In this document: one piece after another, positions 16,817-26,689 of the stretch
How the letters are laid out: each line of letters begins with the position of its first letter
How positions within the stretch are numbered: the stretch's first letter is position 1
Assembly (NCBI RefSeq): GCF_029813775.1
Contig: NZ_JARVKW010000011.1
Span: 118,446-182,445 of the forward strand
Reading direction: 5' to 3'
DNA length: 64,000 nucleotides
From: Streptomyces sp. DH24
Lineage (GTDB): Bacteria; Actinomycetota; Actinomycetes; Streptomycetales; Streptomycetaceae
Notes under the pieces: generated by a model
What the model was told of the DNA's origin: nothing
Database searches by the model: none
The model's input: the letters and a program-made list of their open reading frames with translations, nothing else
Program-made: the position numbers and the translations under genes

Positions 16817-18334
16817 ATGACCCACCCGTCCGACACGGGTCCGGCCCCGGTTCTCGCGCTCAGGGACGTCTCCAAGTCCTTCGGCGCGGTCCGCGCCCTG
16901 CGGGACGTCTCCCTGGAGCTGTTCCCCGGGGAGGTGCACGCCCTGGCAGGCGAGAACGGCGCCGGAAAGTCGACCCTGATCAAGACCCTCGCCGGGGTGC
17001 ACAGGCCGGACGCCGGCCAGGTGCTGCTCGACGGCGAGCCGGTCGTCTTCCACGGCCCCGGCGACGCGCGCGACGCCGGCATCGCCGTCATCTACCAGGA
17101 GCCGACGCTCTTCCCCGACCTGTCGATCGCCGAGAACATCTTCATGGGCCGCCGGCCCCGGCGCGCCCTCGGCCGCATCGACCACCGGGCCACCCACGGG
17201 GCCACCCTCGCCCTGATGCGGCGGCTCGGTGTCGAACTCGACCCCGACCGGCCCGCGCGCGGCCTGTCCATCGCCGACCAGCAGATCGTGGAGATCGCCA
17301 AGGCGCTGTCCTTCGACGCCCGCGTCCTGATCATGGACGAGCCGACCGCCGCCCTCACCGGCAGCGAGGTGGCCCGCCTCTTCGGCGTCGTCCGCACGCT
17401 GCGGGAGCAGGGCGCCGCGGTGCTGTTCATCTCCCACCGCCTGGAGGAGATCTTCGCCCTGTGCGCACGGGTCACGACCCTGCGCGACGGCGCCCGGATC
17501 GCGAGCGAGCCCCTAGACGGCATGACCGAGGACGACCTCGTGCGCCGCATGGTCGGCCGTGACCTCGCCGAGCTGTATCCCAAGCAGCACGTCAGCCCCG
17601 GCGAGGTCGCCCTGAGCGTGCGCCGGCTCACACGGGAGGGCGTGTTCACCGACGTCTCCTTCGACGTGCGGCGCGGCGAGATCGTCGGCCTCGCCGGACT
17701 CGTCGGCGCCGGCCGCACCGAGGTCGCCCGTGCCGTGTTCGGCATCGACCGCCACGACGCCGGCGAGGTCCTGGTGAACGGCAAGGCCCTCGTCAACGGC
17801 GCCCCGTCCACCGCGATGGCCGCCGGACTCGCCCTGGTCCCCGAGGACCGGCGCGCCCAGGGCCTCGTGATGGACATGTCCATCGAGCGGAACATCGGCC
17901 TCACCGGACTGCGCTCGACCGTGCGGGCCGGGCTGATGGACCGCGCCGCCGAGCGCAGCCGCTCCCTCGACTGGGCCGTGAAGCTGCACGTCAAGTACGC
18001 CAGGATCGCCGACGCAGTCTCCACGCTGTCCGGCGGCAACCAGCAGAAGGTCGTCCTCGCCAAGTGGCTCGCGACCCGCCCCGAGGTGCTGATCGTGGAC
18101 GAGCCGACCCGCGGCATCGACGTCGGCACCAAGGCCGAGGTGCACCGGCTGCTGAGCGAGCTCGCCGCCGACGGCGTGGCCGTCCTGATGATCTCCTCCG
18201 ACCTGCCCGAGATCCTCGGCATGGCCGACCGCGTGCTGGTGATGCACGAGGGCCGGCTGGCCGCCGAGATCCCGCGCTCCGAAGCCACCGAGGAAACGGT
18301 GATGGCCGCAGCCACGGGGAGGGCCGCCGCATGA
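16817..18334 (+). CDS. rhaT: Sugar ABC transporter ATPase (rhamnose importer)
   Basis: A 505-aa ATPase with two fused ABC domains, typical of the ribose/rhamnose CUT2 importers. Domain 1 has Walker [10 protein letters not shown], a signature-like [17 protein letters not shown] and Walker [12 protein letters not shown]. Domain 2 has [16 protein letters not shown] (degenerate Walker A) with [15 protein letters not shown] and [19 protein letters not shown] at 16817 has a GAGGAG-like site. It starts an operon of two permeases and a binding protein. The symbol follows Rhizobium RhaSTPQ by analogy; the rhamnose assignment rests on context and shared operators. Confidence 0.92.
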   Translation: MTHPSDTGPAPVLALRDVSKSFGAVRALRDVSLELFPGEVHALAGENGAGKSTLIKTLAGVHRPDAGQVLLDGEPVVFHGPGDARDAGIAVIYQEPTLFPDLSIAENIFMGRRPRRALGRIDHRATHGATLALMRRLGVELDPDRPARGLSIADQQIVEIAKALSFDARVLIMDEPTAALTGSEVARLFGVVRTLREQGAAVLFISHRLEEIFALCARVTTLRDGARIASEPLDGMTEDDLVRRMVGRDLAELYPKQHVSPGEVALSVRRLTREGVFTDVSFDVRRGEIVGLAGLVGAGRTEVARAVFGIDRHDAGEVLVNGKALVNGAPSTAMAAGLALVPEDRRAQGLVMDMSIERNIGLTGLRSTVRAGLMDRAAERSRSLDWAVKLHVKYARIADAVSTLSGGNQQKVVLAKWLATRPEVLIVDEPTRGIDVGTKAEVHRLLSELAADGVAVLMISSDLPEILGMADRVLVMHEGRLAAEIPRSEATEETVMAAATGRAAA

Positions 18335-19371
18335 CGGTGACCGCTCCCGACCAAGCCCCCGTCGCCGAGGTGCCCAAGTCCGGCGGCACCCGGCTCGTCG
18401 ACCGCGTCTTCAAAATGCGCGAACTCGCCATCGGCGTCGTGTTCCTGGTGATGATCGCCGTCACCCAGGCCGGCAACAGCGAGTTCCTGTCCGAGCAGGG
18501 CATCAAGGACCTGCTGCTGAACGCGACCATCCTTGTCCTGGTCGCCACCGGCCAGTCCCTGGTCGTCATCACCCGCAACGTCGACCTGTCGGTCGGCTCC
18601 ACGCTCGGCATCAGCGCCTTCGCCGCCGGCACCTACCTCCAGGGCGGCGGCAACTCCGTCGCGGCCATCCTGCTCGCCGTGCTGACGGGTGTCGGCTTCG
18701 GCCTCCTCAACGGCCTGCTGGTCAGCCTCGGCCAGGTACCCGCGCTCGTCGTCACCCTCGGCACGCTCTACATCATCCGCGGCATCGACTCCATCTGGGT
18801 CGGCTCCCGCCAGATCACCGCGGCCGACCTGCCCGGCGGATTCGTGGACTTCGGCTCCGGCGGCGTCTCGGCGGTGCCGTACCTGGCGCTGATCGCCCTC
18901 GCCGTGCTGGTGGCGACCGCGTACTACCTCAAGCACTACGGCAGCGGACGCGAGCTGTACGCGCTGGGCTCCAACCCCGAGGCCGCCCGGCTCGCGGGCA
19001 TCCCGGTCCGCAGGCGGATCCTCGCCGCGTACACCTTCTGCGGCGCGCTCGCGGGCCTCGCCGGCGCGATGTACCTGGCCCGGTTCGGCAACGTCGACTC
19101 CGGCACCGGCACCGGCTACGAACTCACGGTCGTCAGCGCGGTCGTGGTCGGCGGCGTCGTCTTCACCGGCGGCTCCGGCAGCGTCTACGGCGCCGCGCTC
19201 GGCGCGCTGCTGCTCACGTCCGTCAACAGCGTGCTGCCCGCACTCGGCGTCAGCTCCGTGTGGGTGCTCGCCATCAACGGCATCCTGCTCATCCTCGCCA
19301 TCGCGGTCGACCGGATCGTCGCGGTGCGCGTGGCCGCCGCCCTGAAGAAGAGGAACGCCCGCCATGGCTGA
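18331..19371 (+). CDS. rhaP: Rhamnose ABC transporter permease 1
   Basis: A 346-aa CUT2-type permease (BPD_transp_2, RbsC-like) with about ten hydrophobic segments. Family motifs are [59 protein letters not shown] and [17 protein letters not shown] at 18331 overlaps the ATPase stop by 4 nt. Two separate permeases, rather than one homodimer, are typical of rhamnose and AI-2 type importers. The symbol is by analogy. Confidence 0.9.
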   Translation: MTVTAPDQAPVAEVPKSGGTRLVDRVFKMRELAIGVVFLVMIAVTQAGNSEFLSEQGIKDLLLNATILVLVATGQSLVVITRNVDLSVGSTLGISAFAAGTYLQGGGNSVAAILLAVLTGVGFGLLNGLLVSLGQVPALVVTLGTLYIIRGIDSIWVGSRQITAADLPGGFVDFGSGGVSAVPYLALIALAVLVATAYYLKHYGSGRELYALGSNPEAARLAGIPVRRRILAAYTFCGALAGLAGAMYLARFGNVDSGTGTGYELTVVSAVVVGGVVFTGGSGSVYGAALGALLLTSVNSVLPALGVSSVWVLAINGILLILAIAVDRIVAVRVAAALKKRNARHG

Positions 19372-20368
19372 CTCCGCATTCGCGCGCGCCGTCCGCCGGT
19401 CCGCCTCGCCGAGGTGGGACGGTGCCGTCGGCGCCCTCCTCGTCGTGGTCCTGCTGTTCTCCTTCGGCTTCGTCGACGGCTTCGGCAACGCGCTCAACCT
19501 GTCGTTCCTGATCGGCAACACCCTGCCGATCGCGCTCGTCGCCCTGCCCATGACGATGCTCGTGGTGTCCGGGGAGATCGACCTGTCGGTGGCGTCCACG
19601 GCCGGTCTGTCGGGCGCCGTCATGGGCGCCCTGTGGAACCAGGGCATGGCCATCGAGACGATCATCCCGGTCTGCCTGCTGCTCGGAGTGGTCTGCGGTC
19701 TGGTCAACGGGCTGCTGGTGACCCGGCTCGGACTGCCGTCCCTCGCGGTCACCATCGGCACCCTCGCCGCCTACCGGGGCATCGCGCAGATCGTGCTCGG
19801 CTCCGACGCGGTCACCGACTTCCCCGCCGCCTACCTGGACTTCGCGTCCGGACGCGTCGGCGACACCTTCGTCCCGTACGCGCTGCTGCCCTTCCTGGCG
19901 CTGCTCGCCGTCGCCGTCGTCGCCCTGCACGCCACCCCGTTCGGGCGGTCGCTGTTCGCGATCGGCGCCAGCGAGGAGGCGGCGCGGTTCGCCGGCATCC
20001 GCGTCAGGCGGCAGAAGCTGATCCTGTTCACACTGACCGGCCTGATGGCCTCCCTCACCGGCGTCTTCTGGGCCCTGCACTACGCCAGCGCCCGCTACGA
20101 CAACGCCACCGGCCTCGAACTGTCCGTCGTCGCCGCGGTGCTGCTGGGCGGCATCGACTTCGACGGGGGCAAGGGCACGCTCGGCGGCGCGATCGCCGGG
20201 GTGTTCCTGCTGGGCGCCCTGCAGAACGTGATGAGCCTGCGGGACGTCTCCGCGCAGTCGCAGATCGTCGTCACGGGGGTGCTGCTCGTGCTCTCCGTGC
20301 TCGGTCCGCGGGTGGCCCGCCAGATCGCCGTGGCGCGGGCCGGCCGCAGAGCCCAGGCCCCCGGCTGA
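19364..20368 (+). CDS. rhaQ: Rhamnose ABC transporter permease 2
   Basis: A 334-aa second permease of the same family, paralogous to the preceding one: MLVVSGEIDLSVASTAGLSGA, PSLAVTIGTLAAYRGIAQ, GRSLFAIGASEEAARFAGIRVRR and AAVLLGGIDFDGGKGT. It overlaps the first permease gene by 8 nt. About ten transmembrane segments. It should form the heteromeric membrane channel with the first permease. Confidence 0.9.
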   Translation: MADSAFARAVRRSASPRWDGAVGALLVVVLLFSFGFVDGFGNALNLSFLIGNTLPIALVALPMTMLVVSGEIDLSVASTAGLSGAVMGALWNQGMAIETIIPVCLLLGVVCGLVNGLLVTRLGLPSLAVTIGTLAAYRGIAQIVLGSDAVTDFPAAYLDFASGRVGDTFVPYALLPFLALLAVAVVALHATPFGRSLFAIGASEEAARFAGIRVRRQKLILFTLTGLMASLTGVFWALHYASARYDNATGLELSVVAAVLLGGIDFDGGKGTLGGAIAGVFLLGALQNVMSLRDVSAQSQIVVTGVLLVLSVLGPRVARQIAVARAGRRAQAPG

Positions 20369-20451
20369 GCCCGTCCGCACGGCAGCACACCGCACCAGCC
20401 CCGCGCCCTCACGGGCGCTTCCACCCGCCTCGTCGACAAGGAACCCCCGTC

Positions 20452-21534
20452 ATGCGCAAGTCGTCCCTCCGCCGCACTTGTGCGGCCCTCGCCGCCGTCA
20501 CCTCCCTCGCCCTCGCCGCGACCGCCTGCGGCGGCACCACCAAGGAGGACGTCGGCAAGGAGAGCGCCGCGAACGCCTCGGGCGGCAAGGCCGACCCGAA
20601 CGCGGCACTGAAGAAGGGCCTGACCGTCGGCTTCCTGCCCAAGCAGGTCAACAACCCGTACTTCACCACCGCCGACAAGGGCGGCGAGAAGGCCCTGAAG
20701 GAACTCGGGTCCACGTTCAAGGAGGTCGGCCCCTCCAGCGGCACCGACACCTCGGGCCAGGTGTCCTACGTCAACACGCTCACGCAGCAGCAGGTCGACG
20801 CGATGGCCGTCTCCGCGCAGGACCCCGGCGCCCTGTGCACCGCGCTCAAGCAGGCGATGAGCAACGACATCAAGGTCGTCACCTACGACTCCGACACCAA
20901 GCCGGAGTGCCGCAACGCCTTCGTGTCGCAGGCCTCTTCGGAGGACCTGGGGCGCACCCAGATCCAGCTGCTCGCCGAACAGATCGGCTACCGGGGCGAG
21001 ATCGCGATCCTGTCCGCCGCGCAGACCGCGACGAACCAGAACGCCTGGATCGAGTTCATGAAGGACGAGCTCAAGGACCCCAAGTACAAGGACATGAAGC
21101 TCGTCAAGGTCGCCTACGGCGACGACGACGCCCAGAAGTCCTTCCAGCAGACCCAGGGCCTGCTCCAGGAACACCCGCAACTGAAGGGGATCGTCTCCCC
21201 GACCACGGTCGGCATCAAGGCCGCCGCCCAGTACCTGTCGGGCTCCAAGTACAAGGGCAAGGTCAAGCTGACCGGCCTCGGCACCCCCAACGACATGCGC
21301 AAGTACGTGAAGAACGGCACGGTCGAGGCGTTCGAGCTGTGGGACCCGGCCAGGCTCGGCGAACTCGCCGCGCGCACCGCCGTCGCCCTGGTCTCCGGGC
21401 AGATCACCGGCAAGGAGGGCGAGACCTTCACGGCCGGCGGCATGGGCGAGTACACCATCGGCAAGGACGGGGTGATCAGCCTCGGCAAGCCGACCGTGTT
21501 CGACGCGAAGAACATCGACCGCTTCGACTTCTGA
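20452..21534 (+). CDS. rhaS: Rhamnose-binding lipoprotein of the ABC transporter
   Basis: A 360-aa periplasmic-binding-like lipoprotein. The signal sequence ends in a lipobox (AATACGG), so it is anchored outside the membrane by its cysteine (about residue 26). The mature part is a Peripla_BP_4 sugar-binding fold with GFLPKQVNNPYFTTADKGGEKALKE and QKSFQQTQGLLQEHPQLKGI. The start is ATG at 20452 after AAGGA. It supplies substrate to the two permeases encoded just upstream. Confidence 0.92.
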   Translation: MRKSSLRRTCAALAAVTSLALAATACGGTTKEDVGKESAANASGGKADPNAALKKGLTVGFLPKQVNNPYFTTADKGGEKALKELGSTFKEVGPSSGTDTSGQVSYVNTLTQQQVDAMAVSAQDPGALCTALKQAMSNDIKVVTYDSDTKPECRNAFVSQASSEDLGRTQIQLLAEQIGYRGEIAILSAAQTATNQNAWIEFMKDELKDPKYKDMKLVKVAYGDDDAQKSFQQTQGLLQEHPQLKGIVSPTTVGIKAAAQYLSGSKYKGKVKLTGLGTPNDMRKYVKNGTVEAFELWDPARLGELAARTAVALVSGQITGKEGETFTAGGMGEYTIGKDGVISLGKPTVFDAKNIDRFDF

Positions 21535-21598
21535 CCCACGCCCCGGGCCCCGTGGCCCCGTCGACCCGTCCCGACTTCCCGCCAAGGAGCGGTACTTC

Positions 21599-21919
21599 AT
21601 GCAGCGCGTCTGTTTCCTGCTCAAGGTCCGCGAGGACCGGATCGCCGAGTACCGCGCACGGCACGCCGCCGTGTGGCCGGAGATGCGCGCGGCGCTCTCC
21701 GCCACCGGCTGGCACAACTACTCGCTCTTCCTGCGCGACGACGGCCTCCTCGTCGGCTACCTGGAGACCGAGGACTTCGAGGCCGCGAAGGCCGGCATGG
21801 AGGCCACCGAGGTCAACGCCCGCTGGCAGGCCGAGATGGCGCCGTTCTTCGAGGCCCTCGACGGCACCCGCCCGGACGAGGCCATGAAACCGCTCACCGA
21901 AGTGTTCCACCTCGCCTGA
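21599..21919 (+). CDS. rhaM: L-rhamnose mutarotase
   Basis: A 106-aa RhaM that interconverts alpha and beta L-rhamnopyranose and feeds RhaI. Tyr18 and His22, which match the catalytic positions of the family, are present in IAEYRARHAAVWPEM, followed by the typical NYSLFLRDDGLLVGYLE and RWQAEMAPFFE. ATG at 21599 follows AAGGAG. It lies in the transporter operon, 64 nt after the binding-protein gene. Confidence 0.94.
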   Translation: MQRVCFLLKVREDRIAEYRARHAAVWPEMRAALSATGWHNYSLFLRDDGLLVGYLETEDFEAAKAGMEATEVNARWQAEMAPFFEALDGTRPDEAMKPLTEVFHLA

Positions 21920-21931
21920 CAAGGGGCTCCG

Positions 21932-23344
21932 ATGAGACGACGCACACTGCTGGCCGGCACGGCCCTCGCCACCGTCGCCGGCGCCGGCACCGCCCGGGCC
22001 GCGGGACCCGGCCCCTCGGTCACCCGCATCGCGCGCACCACGCTCGACAGCCGGGCGATCTACTTCGTGTCCTACGACGGACTGGTCAACAACAACTCCT
22101 TCCAGAAGAACGGCCTGCTGACCCACAAGGGCCACCAGTACGCGGCCTGGTACACCGCCGACCGCAACGCCGTCGTCGCCCGCCGCGCGCTGGGCGCGAG
22201 CACCTGGCAGACCGTCAGGGTCGGGCACACCCTGCGCTACGACGACTCGCACAACGTCATCTCCATGGGCGTGTCCCGTACCGACGGCCGCCTGCACCTC
22301 AGCATGGACTCGCACAGCGACGGCTTCACCTACGTCAAGTCCGCCGCCGGGCTCCTGGACAACCCCACGGGCCTGAGCTGGACCGCGAGCCGCTTCGGCG
22401 CCCCGCAGTCCACCCTGGACGGTCTCGCGCTCACCACGCAGTTCACCTACCCGCAGTTCGTCGCCACCCCCGAGGGCAGGCTCCAGCTCAGCTACCGCGC
22501 CGGCGTGTCCGGCAACGGCCGCAACGCGCTGGCCGAGTACGACGGCACCCGCTGGACCGCGCTGGGGGAGTGGACCGGCTCCACCGGCACGTACACGAGC
22601 GAGCACGGCTCCTCGACCGCCCGCAACATGTACCTGCACGGCATCGACTACGACCGCGCCGGCCGGCTGCACGCCTTCTTCACCTGGCGCGAGCAGAACA
22701 GCGCGGTCATGTGCCACAGCGGCGGCATCACCAACCACGACACCGGCTACGTGTACTCCGACGACCGGGGCCGCACCTGGCGCAACGCCGCCGGAACCGT
22801 CGTCGCGGTCACGGGCGGCGCCGACAAGGTGTCCGTCGACGACGCCGGGCTCGTCGTCGACCCGCTGAACCCGGACCACTCCCTGATGAACCAGGAGAGC
22901 CAGTTCACCGACTCGGCGGGCCGGCCCCACGCGATCATCAGCTACGTCCCGGGCCGCTTCGGGCAGTGCACGACGAACTACGTCGCCGACCGCACCGCGA
23001 ACGGCCGCGCCTTCCACCTCCGCCGCAACGCCTCCGGCGGCTGGCAGAAGACGGAGATCCCGGTCCCGCTCAACTCCAGCCAGCGCACCAAACTGATCCT
23101 GGACCGCCACGACAACGCCTACGCGGTCTTCCCGTACGGCCGCATCGCCGGCGCGTCCGCGGCCTCCGGGCACACCGACTGGCGGCTGCTGTACGACGGC
23201 GCCGGTCTGAACGCCTTCGGGGAGGTCGTGGTCGACGAGACCCGCGTCGCCCAGGACGGCGTGCTGTCGGTGATGTACCAGGAGCGGTCCAGCGGCACCA
23301 CCCCTTCGCCGCTGCACGTCGTGGACTTCCGGCTGCCCGCCTGA
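21932..23344 (+). CDS. Secreted BNR-repeat beta-propeller, probable rhamnosyl-uronate polysaccharide lyase or related enzyme
   Basis: The product is a 470-aa protein with a Tat signal (MRRRTLLAGT, cleavage near residue 23) and a BNR-4-type propeller. Segments include RYDDSHNVISMG, LHLSMDSHSDGFTY, FTYPQF, LQLSYRAG and RNMYLHGIDYD. His107, His128, Tyr173, Arg189 and Tyr234 fall at spacings close to the His-His-Tyr-Arg-Tyr active-site set I recall for PL25 ulvan lyases, which cut rhamnose-uronate bonds. Related propellers also include PL24 lyases and GH145 rhamnosidases. It lies 12 nt after rhaM in the rhamnose operon, so release of rhamnose-containing oligosaccharides is a good inference. The substrate is unproven. 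Confidence 0.75.
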   Translation: MRRRTLLAGTALATVAGAGTARAAGPGPSVTRIARTTLDSRAIYFVSYDGLVNNNSFQKNGLLTHKGHQYAAWYTADRNAVVARRALGASTWQTVRVGHTLRYDDSHNVISMGVSRTDGRLHLSMDSHSDGFTYVKSAAGLLDNPTGLSWTASRFGAPQSTLDGLALTTQFTYPQFVATPEGRLQLSYRAGVSGNGRNALAEYDGTRWTALGEWTGSTGTYTSEHGSSTARNMYLHGIDYDRAGRLHAFFTWREQNSAVMCHSGGITNHDTGYVYSDDRGRTWRNAAGTVVAVTGGADKVSVDDAGLVVDPLNPDHSLMNQESQFTDSAGRPHAIISYVPGRFGQCTTNYVADRTANGRAFHLRRNASGGWQKTEIPVPLNSSQRTKLILDRHDNAYAVFPYGRIAGASAASGHTDWRLLYDGAGLNAFGEVVVDETRVAQDGVLSVMYQERSSGTTPSPLHVVDFRLPA

Positions 23345-23431
23345 CCGTGCCTTTCCCGGGCGGCATGACGGTAATGTGAAGGCCTTCCGGCCGCCCCTCG
23401 CTTCCCAGCTCGACCTGGAGGTCCCTGCCCG

Positions 23432-24457
23432 ATGGCCCAGTCGGTGGGTATCAAGGACGTCGCCCGCGCCGCCGGAGTCTCCGTGGGCACGGTCTCCAAC
23501 GTGATCAACCGCCCGGACACCGTCGCCACCGAGACCCGGGCGCGCGTGCTGTCCGCGATCGACCGGCTGGGCTACGTCCGCAGCGAGTCCGCGCGGCAGC
23601 TCCGCGCGGGCCGCAGCCGGATCATGGGCCTGCTCGTCCTCGACATGGGCAACCCGTTCTTCGTGGACGTGGCCCGCGGCGCCGAACGGGCCGCCCGGGA
23701 GGCCGGGCTCGGCGTGATGGTCTGCAACAGCGCCCAGAACGCCGGGGAGGAGGCCGAGTACCTGTCGCTGTTCGCGGAGCAGCGGGTGCGGGGCGTGCTG
23801 CTCACCCCGGCCGAGGCCACCGGCCGGAACATCGCCGCGTTCCGCCGGCACGGCATCCCGTTCGTCCTCGTGGACCGGGTCGCCGAGGGCGCCACCGAGT
23901 GCTCCGTCTCCGTCGACGACGTGGCGGGCGGCGCGCTCGCCGTCCGCCACCTGGTGGACGCCGGACACCGCTCCATCGCCTACGTCAGCGGCCCGCCCGG
24001 ACTGAACCAGGTGCGCGACCGCCGCATCGGCGCCCTGAACGCGCTCGCCGAGGCCGGTCTCGGGCCCGACGCGCTGCGCGAGCTGCCCACCGAGCGCCTC
24101 GACGTCGCCGCGGGCCGCGACGCCGGCGCCCGCCTGCTGGGCCTCGCGGACCGGCCGACGGCCGTGTTCTGCGCCAACGACCTGCTCGCCCTCGGCGTGC
24201 TGCAGGCCATGTACGCGGCCGGCGTCGGTGTCCCCGACGACCTCGCCATCGTCGGCTACGACGACATCGAGTTCGCCGCCGCCGCGGCCGTCCCGCTCAC
24301 CTCCGTCCGCCAGCCCGCCGTCACCATGGGCGCCATGGCCGCCGAGCTGCTGCTGGAGGAGACCGAGTCGGAGGGCGCGGCCACCCCTCACGAGCACCGC
24401 CGGGTGGTGCTCCGGCCGGAGCTGGTGGTCCGCCGCTCCAGCCTGTCCGCCCGCTGA
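23432..24457 (+). CDS. LacI family regulator of the rhamnose locus
   Basis: A 341-aa repressor. The N-terminal LacI helix-turn-helix and hinge are VGIKDVARAAGVSVGTVSNVINRPDTVA and SARQLRAGRSR. A periplasmic-binding-like effector domain follows (MGLLVLDMGNPFFVDVARGAE, VFCANDLLALGVLQAM, VPDDLAIVGYDDIEFAAAA). ATG at 23432 follows GGAGG. It closes the plus-strand rhamnose gene run after its own 87-nt gap. The TGAAAC-S-N-TTCA palindromes at both rhamnose promoters are probably its operators. The likely inducer is rhamnose or a pathway intermediate. Confidence 0.88.
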   Translation: MAQSVGIKDVARAAGVSVGTVSNVINRPDTVATETRARVLSAIDRLGYVRSESARQLRAGRSRIMGLLVLDMGNPFFVDVARGAERAAREAGLGVMVCNSAQNAGEEAEYLSLFAEQRVRGVLLTPAEATGRNIAAFRRHGIPFVLVDRVAEGATECSVSVDDVAGGALAVRHLVDAGHRSIAYVSGPPGLNQVRDRRIGALNALAEAGLGPDALRELPTERLDVAAGRDAGARLLGLADRPTAVFCANDLLALGVLQAMYAAGVGVPDDLAIVGYDDIEFAAAAAVPLTSVRQPAVTMGAMAAELLLEETESEGAATPHEHRRVVLRPELVVRRSSLSAR

Positions 24458-24565
24458 CGCGTTCCACAGGACTTCAGGACTTCACGATCCCTGGGGGCGA
24501 GGACCGCGAGGCTGTGTGCTGAACTGGGACACGGTCCGTGAAAACCGTCCGTCCCGGGAGCCCCG

Positions 24566-25867
24566 TTGACCGTCAGCTACCGCCAGCCCGGAGTCGTCCT
24601 GACCGACCGCCGGTTCACCGTGCCCCTCGACCACGACGACCCGGCCGGGGAGACGATCGAGCTGTACGCCCGCGAGGTCGTCGCGAGCGACAAGGCGGAC
24701 CGGGACCTGCCGTGGCTGCTGTACCTCCAGGGCGGCCCGGGCTTCGGGGCGAACCGGTTCATCGGCAAGCAGGCCTGGCTCGGCCGCGCCCTCGACGAGT
24801 ACCGCGTCCTCCTCCTCGACCAGCGCGGCACCGGCCACTCCACGCCCGCCAACCGCCAGACGCTCCCGCTGCGCGGCGGCCCCGCCGAACAGGCCGACCA
24901 CCTCACGCACTTCCGCGCCGACTCCATCGTCCGGGACTGCGAGCTGATCCGCCGCGAGGTCACCGGCGGCGCCCCCTGGACCGTCCTCGGCCAGAGCTTC
25001 GGCGGCTTCTGCGCCGTGACCTACCTGTCGCTCGCCCCCGAGGGCCTGAGCACCGTGCTGATCACCGGCGGCCTGCCCTCCCTCGACGCCCACGCCGACG
25101 ACGTCTACCGGGCGGCGTACCCGCGCGTCGAGCGCAAGGTCGCCGCGCACTACGCCCGCTACCCGCAGGACGTCGAACGGGCCCGGCGCATCGCCGACCA
25201 CCTCCTCACCCACGACGTGGTCCTGCCCGGCGGCCACCGGCTCACCGCCGAGGGCTTCCAGTCCCTCGGCATCCTCCTCGGCACCGGCGACGGCACGCAC
25301 CGCCTGCACCACCTCCTGGAGGACGCCTTCGTCCGCACCCCGGCCGGCCCGGCCCTCTCCGACGCCTTCCTCGAACAGGTCCGGGCCCAGCTGTCGTACG
25401 CGAGCCACCCCCTGTACGCGCTCGTCCACGAGGCGATCTACGCCCAGGACGCGCGGCCCACCGCCTGGGCGGCCGAGCGGGTCCGCGCCGAGTTCCCGCG
25501 GTTCGACGCCGCCAAGGCGCTCGCGGGCGACGAGCCGCTGCCGTTCACCGGCGAGAGCGTGCACCCCTGGATGTTCGACTGCGACCCGGCGCTGCGCCCG
25601 CTGCGCGAGACCGCCGACGCCCTCGCCGCCCGCACCGACTGGCGGCCCCTGTACGACCCCGCGCGCCTCGCCGCCAACGAGGTGCCGGTCGCGGCGGCCG
25701 TCTACCACGACGACATGTACGTCGACACCGCCCACTCCCTCGCCACGGCCCGGGCGATCCGCGGACTGCGCACCTGGGTCACGGACGAGTTCGAGCACGA
25801 CGGGGTGCGCGCCGCGGGACCGCGCGTGCTGGGCCGGCTCCTCGCCCTGGCCCGAAACGAGGTGTGA
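24566..25867 (+). CDS. Alpha/beta hydrolase, proline iminopeptidase family (S33)
   Basis: A 433-aa cytosolic alpha/beta hydrolase. The oxyanion-hole motif is LYLQGGPGFGANRF, followed by DQRGTGHST and the nucleophile elbow GQSFGG. A large helical cap follows, as in the Serratia/Xanthomonas-type prolyl aminopeptidases, which remove N-terminal proline. TTG at 24566 has GGGAG 5-6 nt upstream. The end of the gene is 29 nt from the PIG-L gene, so they may be cotranscribed. Confidence 0.88.
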   Translation: MTVSYRQPGVVLTDRRFTVPLDHDDPAGETIELYAREVVASDKADRDLPWLLYLQGGPGFGANRFIGKQAWLGRALDEYRVLLLDQRGTGHSTPANRQTLPLRGGPAEQADHLTHFRADSIVRDCELIRREVTGGAPWTVLGQSFGGFCAVTYLSLAPEGLSTVLITGGLPSLDAHADDVYRAAYPRVERKVAAHYARYPQDVERARRIADHLLTHDVVLPGGHRLTAEGFQSLGILLGTGDGTHRLHHLLEDAFVRTPAGPALSDAFLEQVRAQLSYASHPLYALVHEAIYAQDARPTAWAAERVRAEFPRFDAAKALAGDEPLPFTGESVHPWMFDCDPALRPLRETADALAARTDWRPLYDPARLAANEVPVAAAVYHDDMYVDTAHSLATARAIRGLRTWVTDEFEHDGVRAAGPRVLGRLLALARNEV

Positions 25868-25896
25868 CCGGGCCCGTCCCGCCATAGTCTTCGGGC

Positions 25897-26643
25897 ATGA
25901 CCGAGCCGATCACCACTCAGCTCCAGCCCATGCCCGACGACTGGCGGCGGGCCCTCGCCGTCGTGGCGCATCCGGACGACCTCGAGTACGGCTGCGCCGC
26001 GGCCGTCGCCGCCTGGACGGACGGCGGCCGGGAGGTCGCCTACGTGCTCGCGACCCGCGGCGAGGCGGGCATCGACACCCTGGAGCCGGCGCGGTGCGGC
26101 CCGCTGCGGGAGCGGGAGCAGCGGGCGAGCGCGGCCGTCGTGGGCGTGTCGCGGGTGGAGTTCCTGGACCACCGGGACGGCGTCGTCGAGTACGGCACCG
26201 GGCTGCGCCGCGACATCGCCGCCGCGATCCGCAGGCACCGGCCCGAGCTGGTGATCACCCTCAACCACCGGGACACCTGGGGCGGCGTCGCCTGGAACAC
26301 CCCGGACCACGTGGCCGTCGGCCGCGCCACGCTGGACGCCGCCGCGGACGCCGGGAACCGGTGGATCTTCCCCGAGCTGACCGAGCAGGGCCTCGAACCC
26401 TGGGACGGCGTCCGCTGGGTCGCCGTCGCCGGTTCCCCCTCGCCGACCCACGCGGTGGACGCCACGCCCGGCATGGAGCGGGCGGTGCGCTCACTGCTCG
26501 AACACCGCACGTACATCGAGGCGTTGACCGACGAGGACCCCGAGACGTACGTCAGGGGTTTTTTGACGTCGTTCGCGGAGCAGACCGGGGAACGGTTCGG
26601 CGGCAGGCCCGCCGTGTCCTTCGAGCTGTTCCCACGGCAGTGA
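25897..26643 (+). CDS. PIG-L family deacetylase
   Basis: A 248-aa zinc-dependent N-deacetylase of the LmbE/PIG-L family. The metal motif AHPDD (residues 24-28) and the later NHRDTWG and PDHVAVG are present. Family members act on GlcNAc-inositol (mycothiol), bacillithiol conjugates or antibiotic sugars; MshB/Mca-type length would be nearer 290 aa, so this is probably another branch. Cytoplasmic, no signal peptide. Function is uncertain beyond deacetylation. Confidence 0.85.
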   Translation: MTEPITTQLQPMPDDWRRALAVVAHPDDLEYGCAAAVAAWTDGGREVAYVLATRGEAGIDTLEPARCGPLREREQRASAAVVGVSRVEFLDHRDGVVEYGTGLRRDIAAAIRRHRPELVITLNHRDTWGGVAWNTPDHVAVGRATLDAAADAGNRWIFPELTEQGLEPWDGVRWVAVAGSPSPTHAVDATPGMERAVRSLLEHRTYIEALTDEDPETYVRGFLTSFAEQTGERFGGRPAVSFELFPRQ

Positions 26644-26689
26644 CGGCGGGGCGGCGGGGCGGCGGGGAGGGGGAAGAGGCGAGGAGCCA

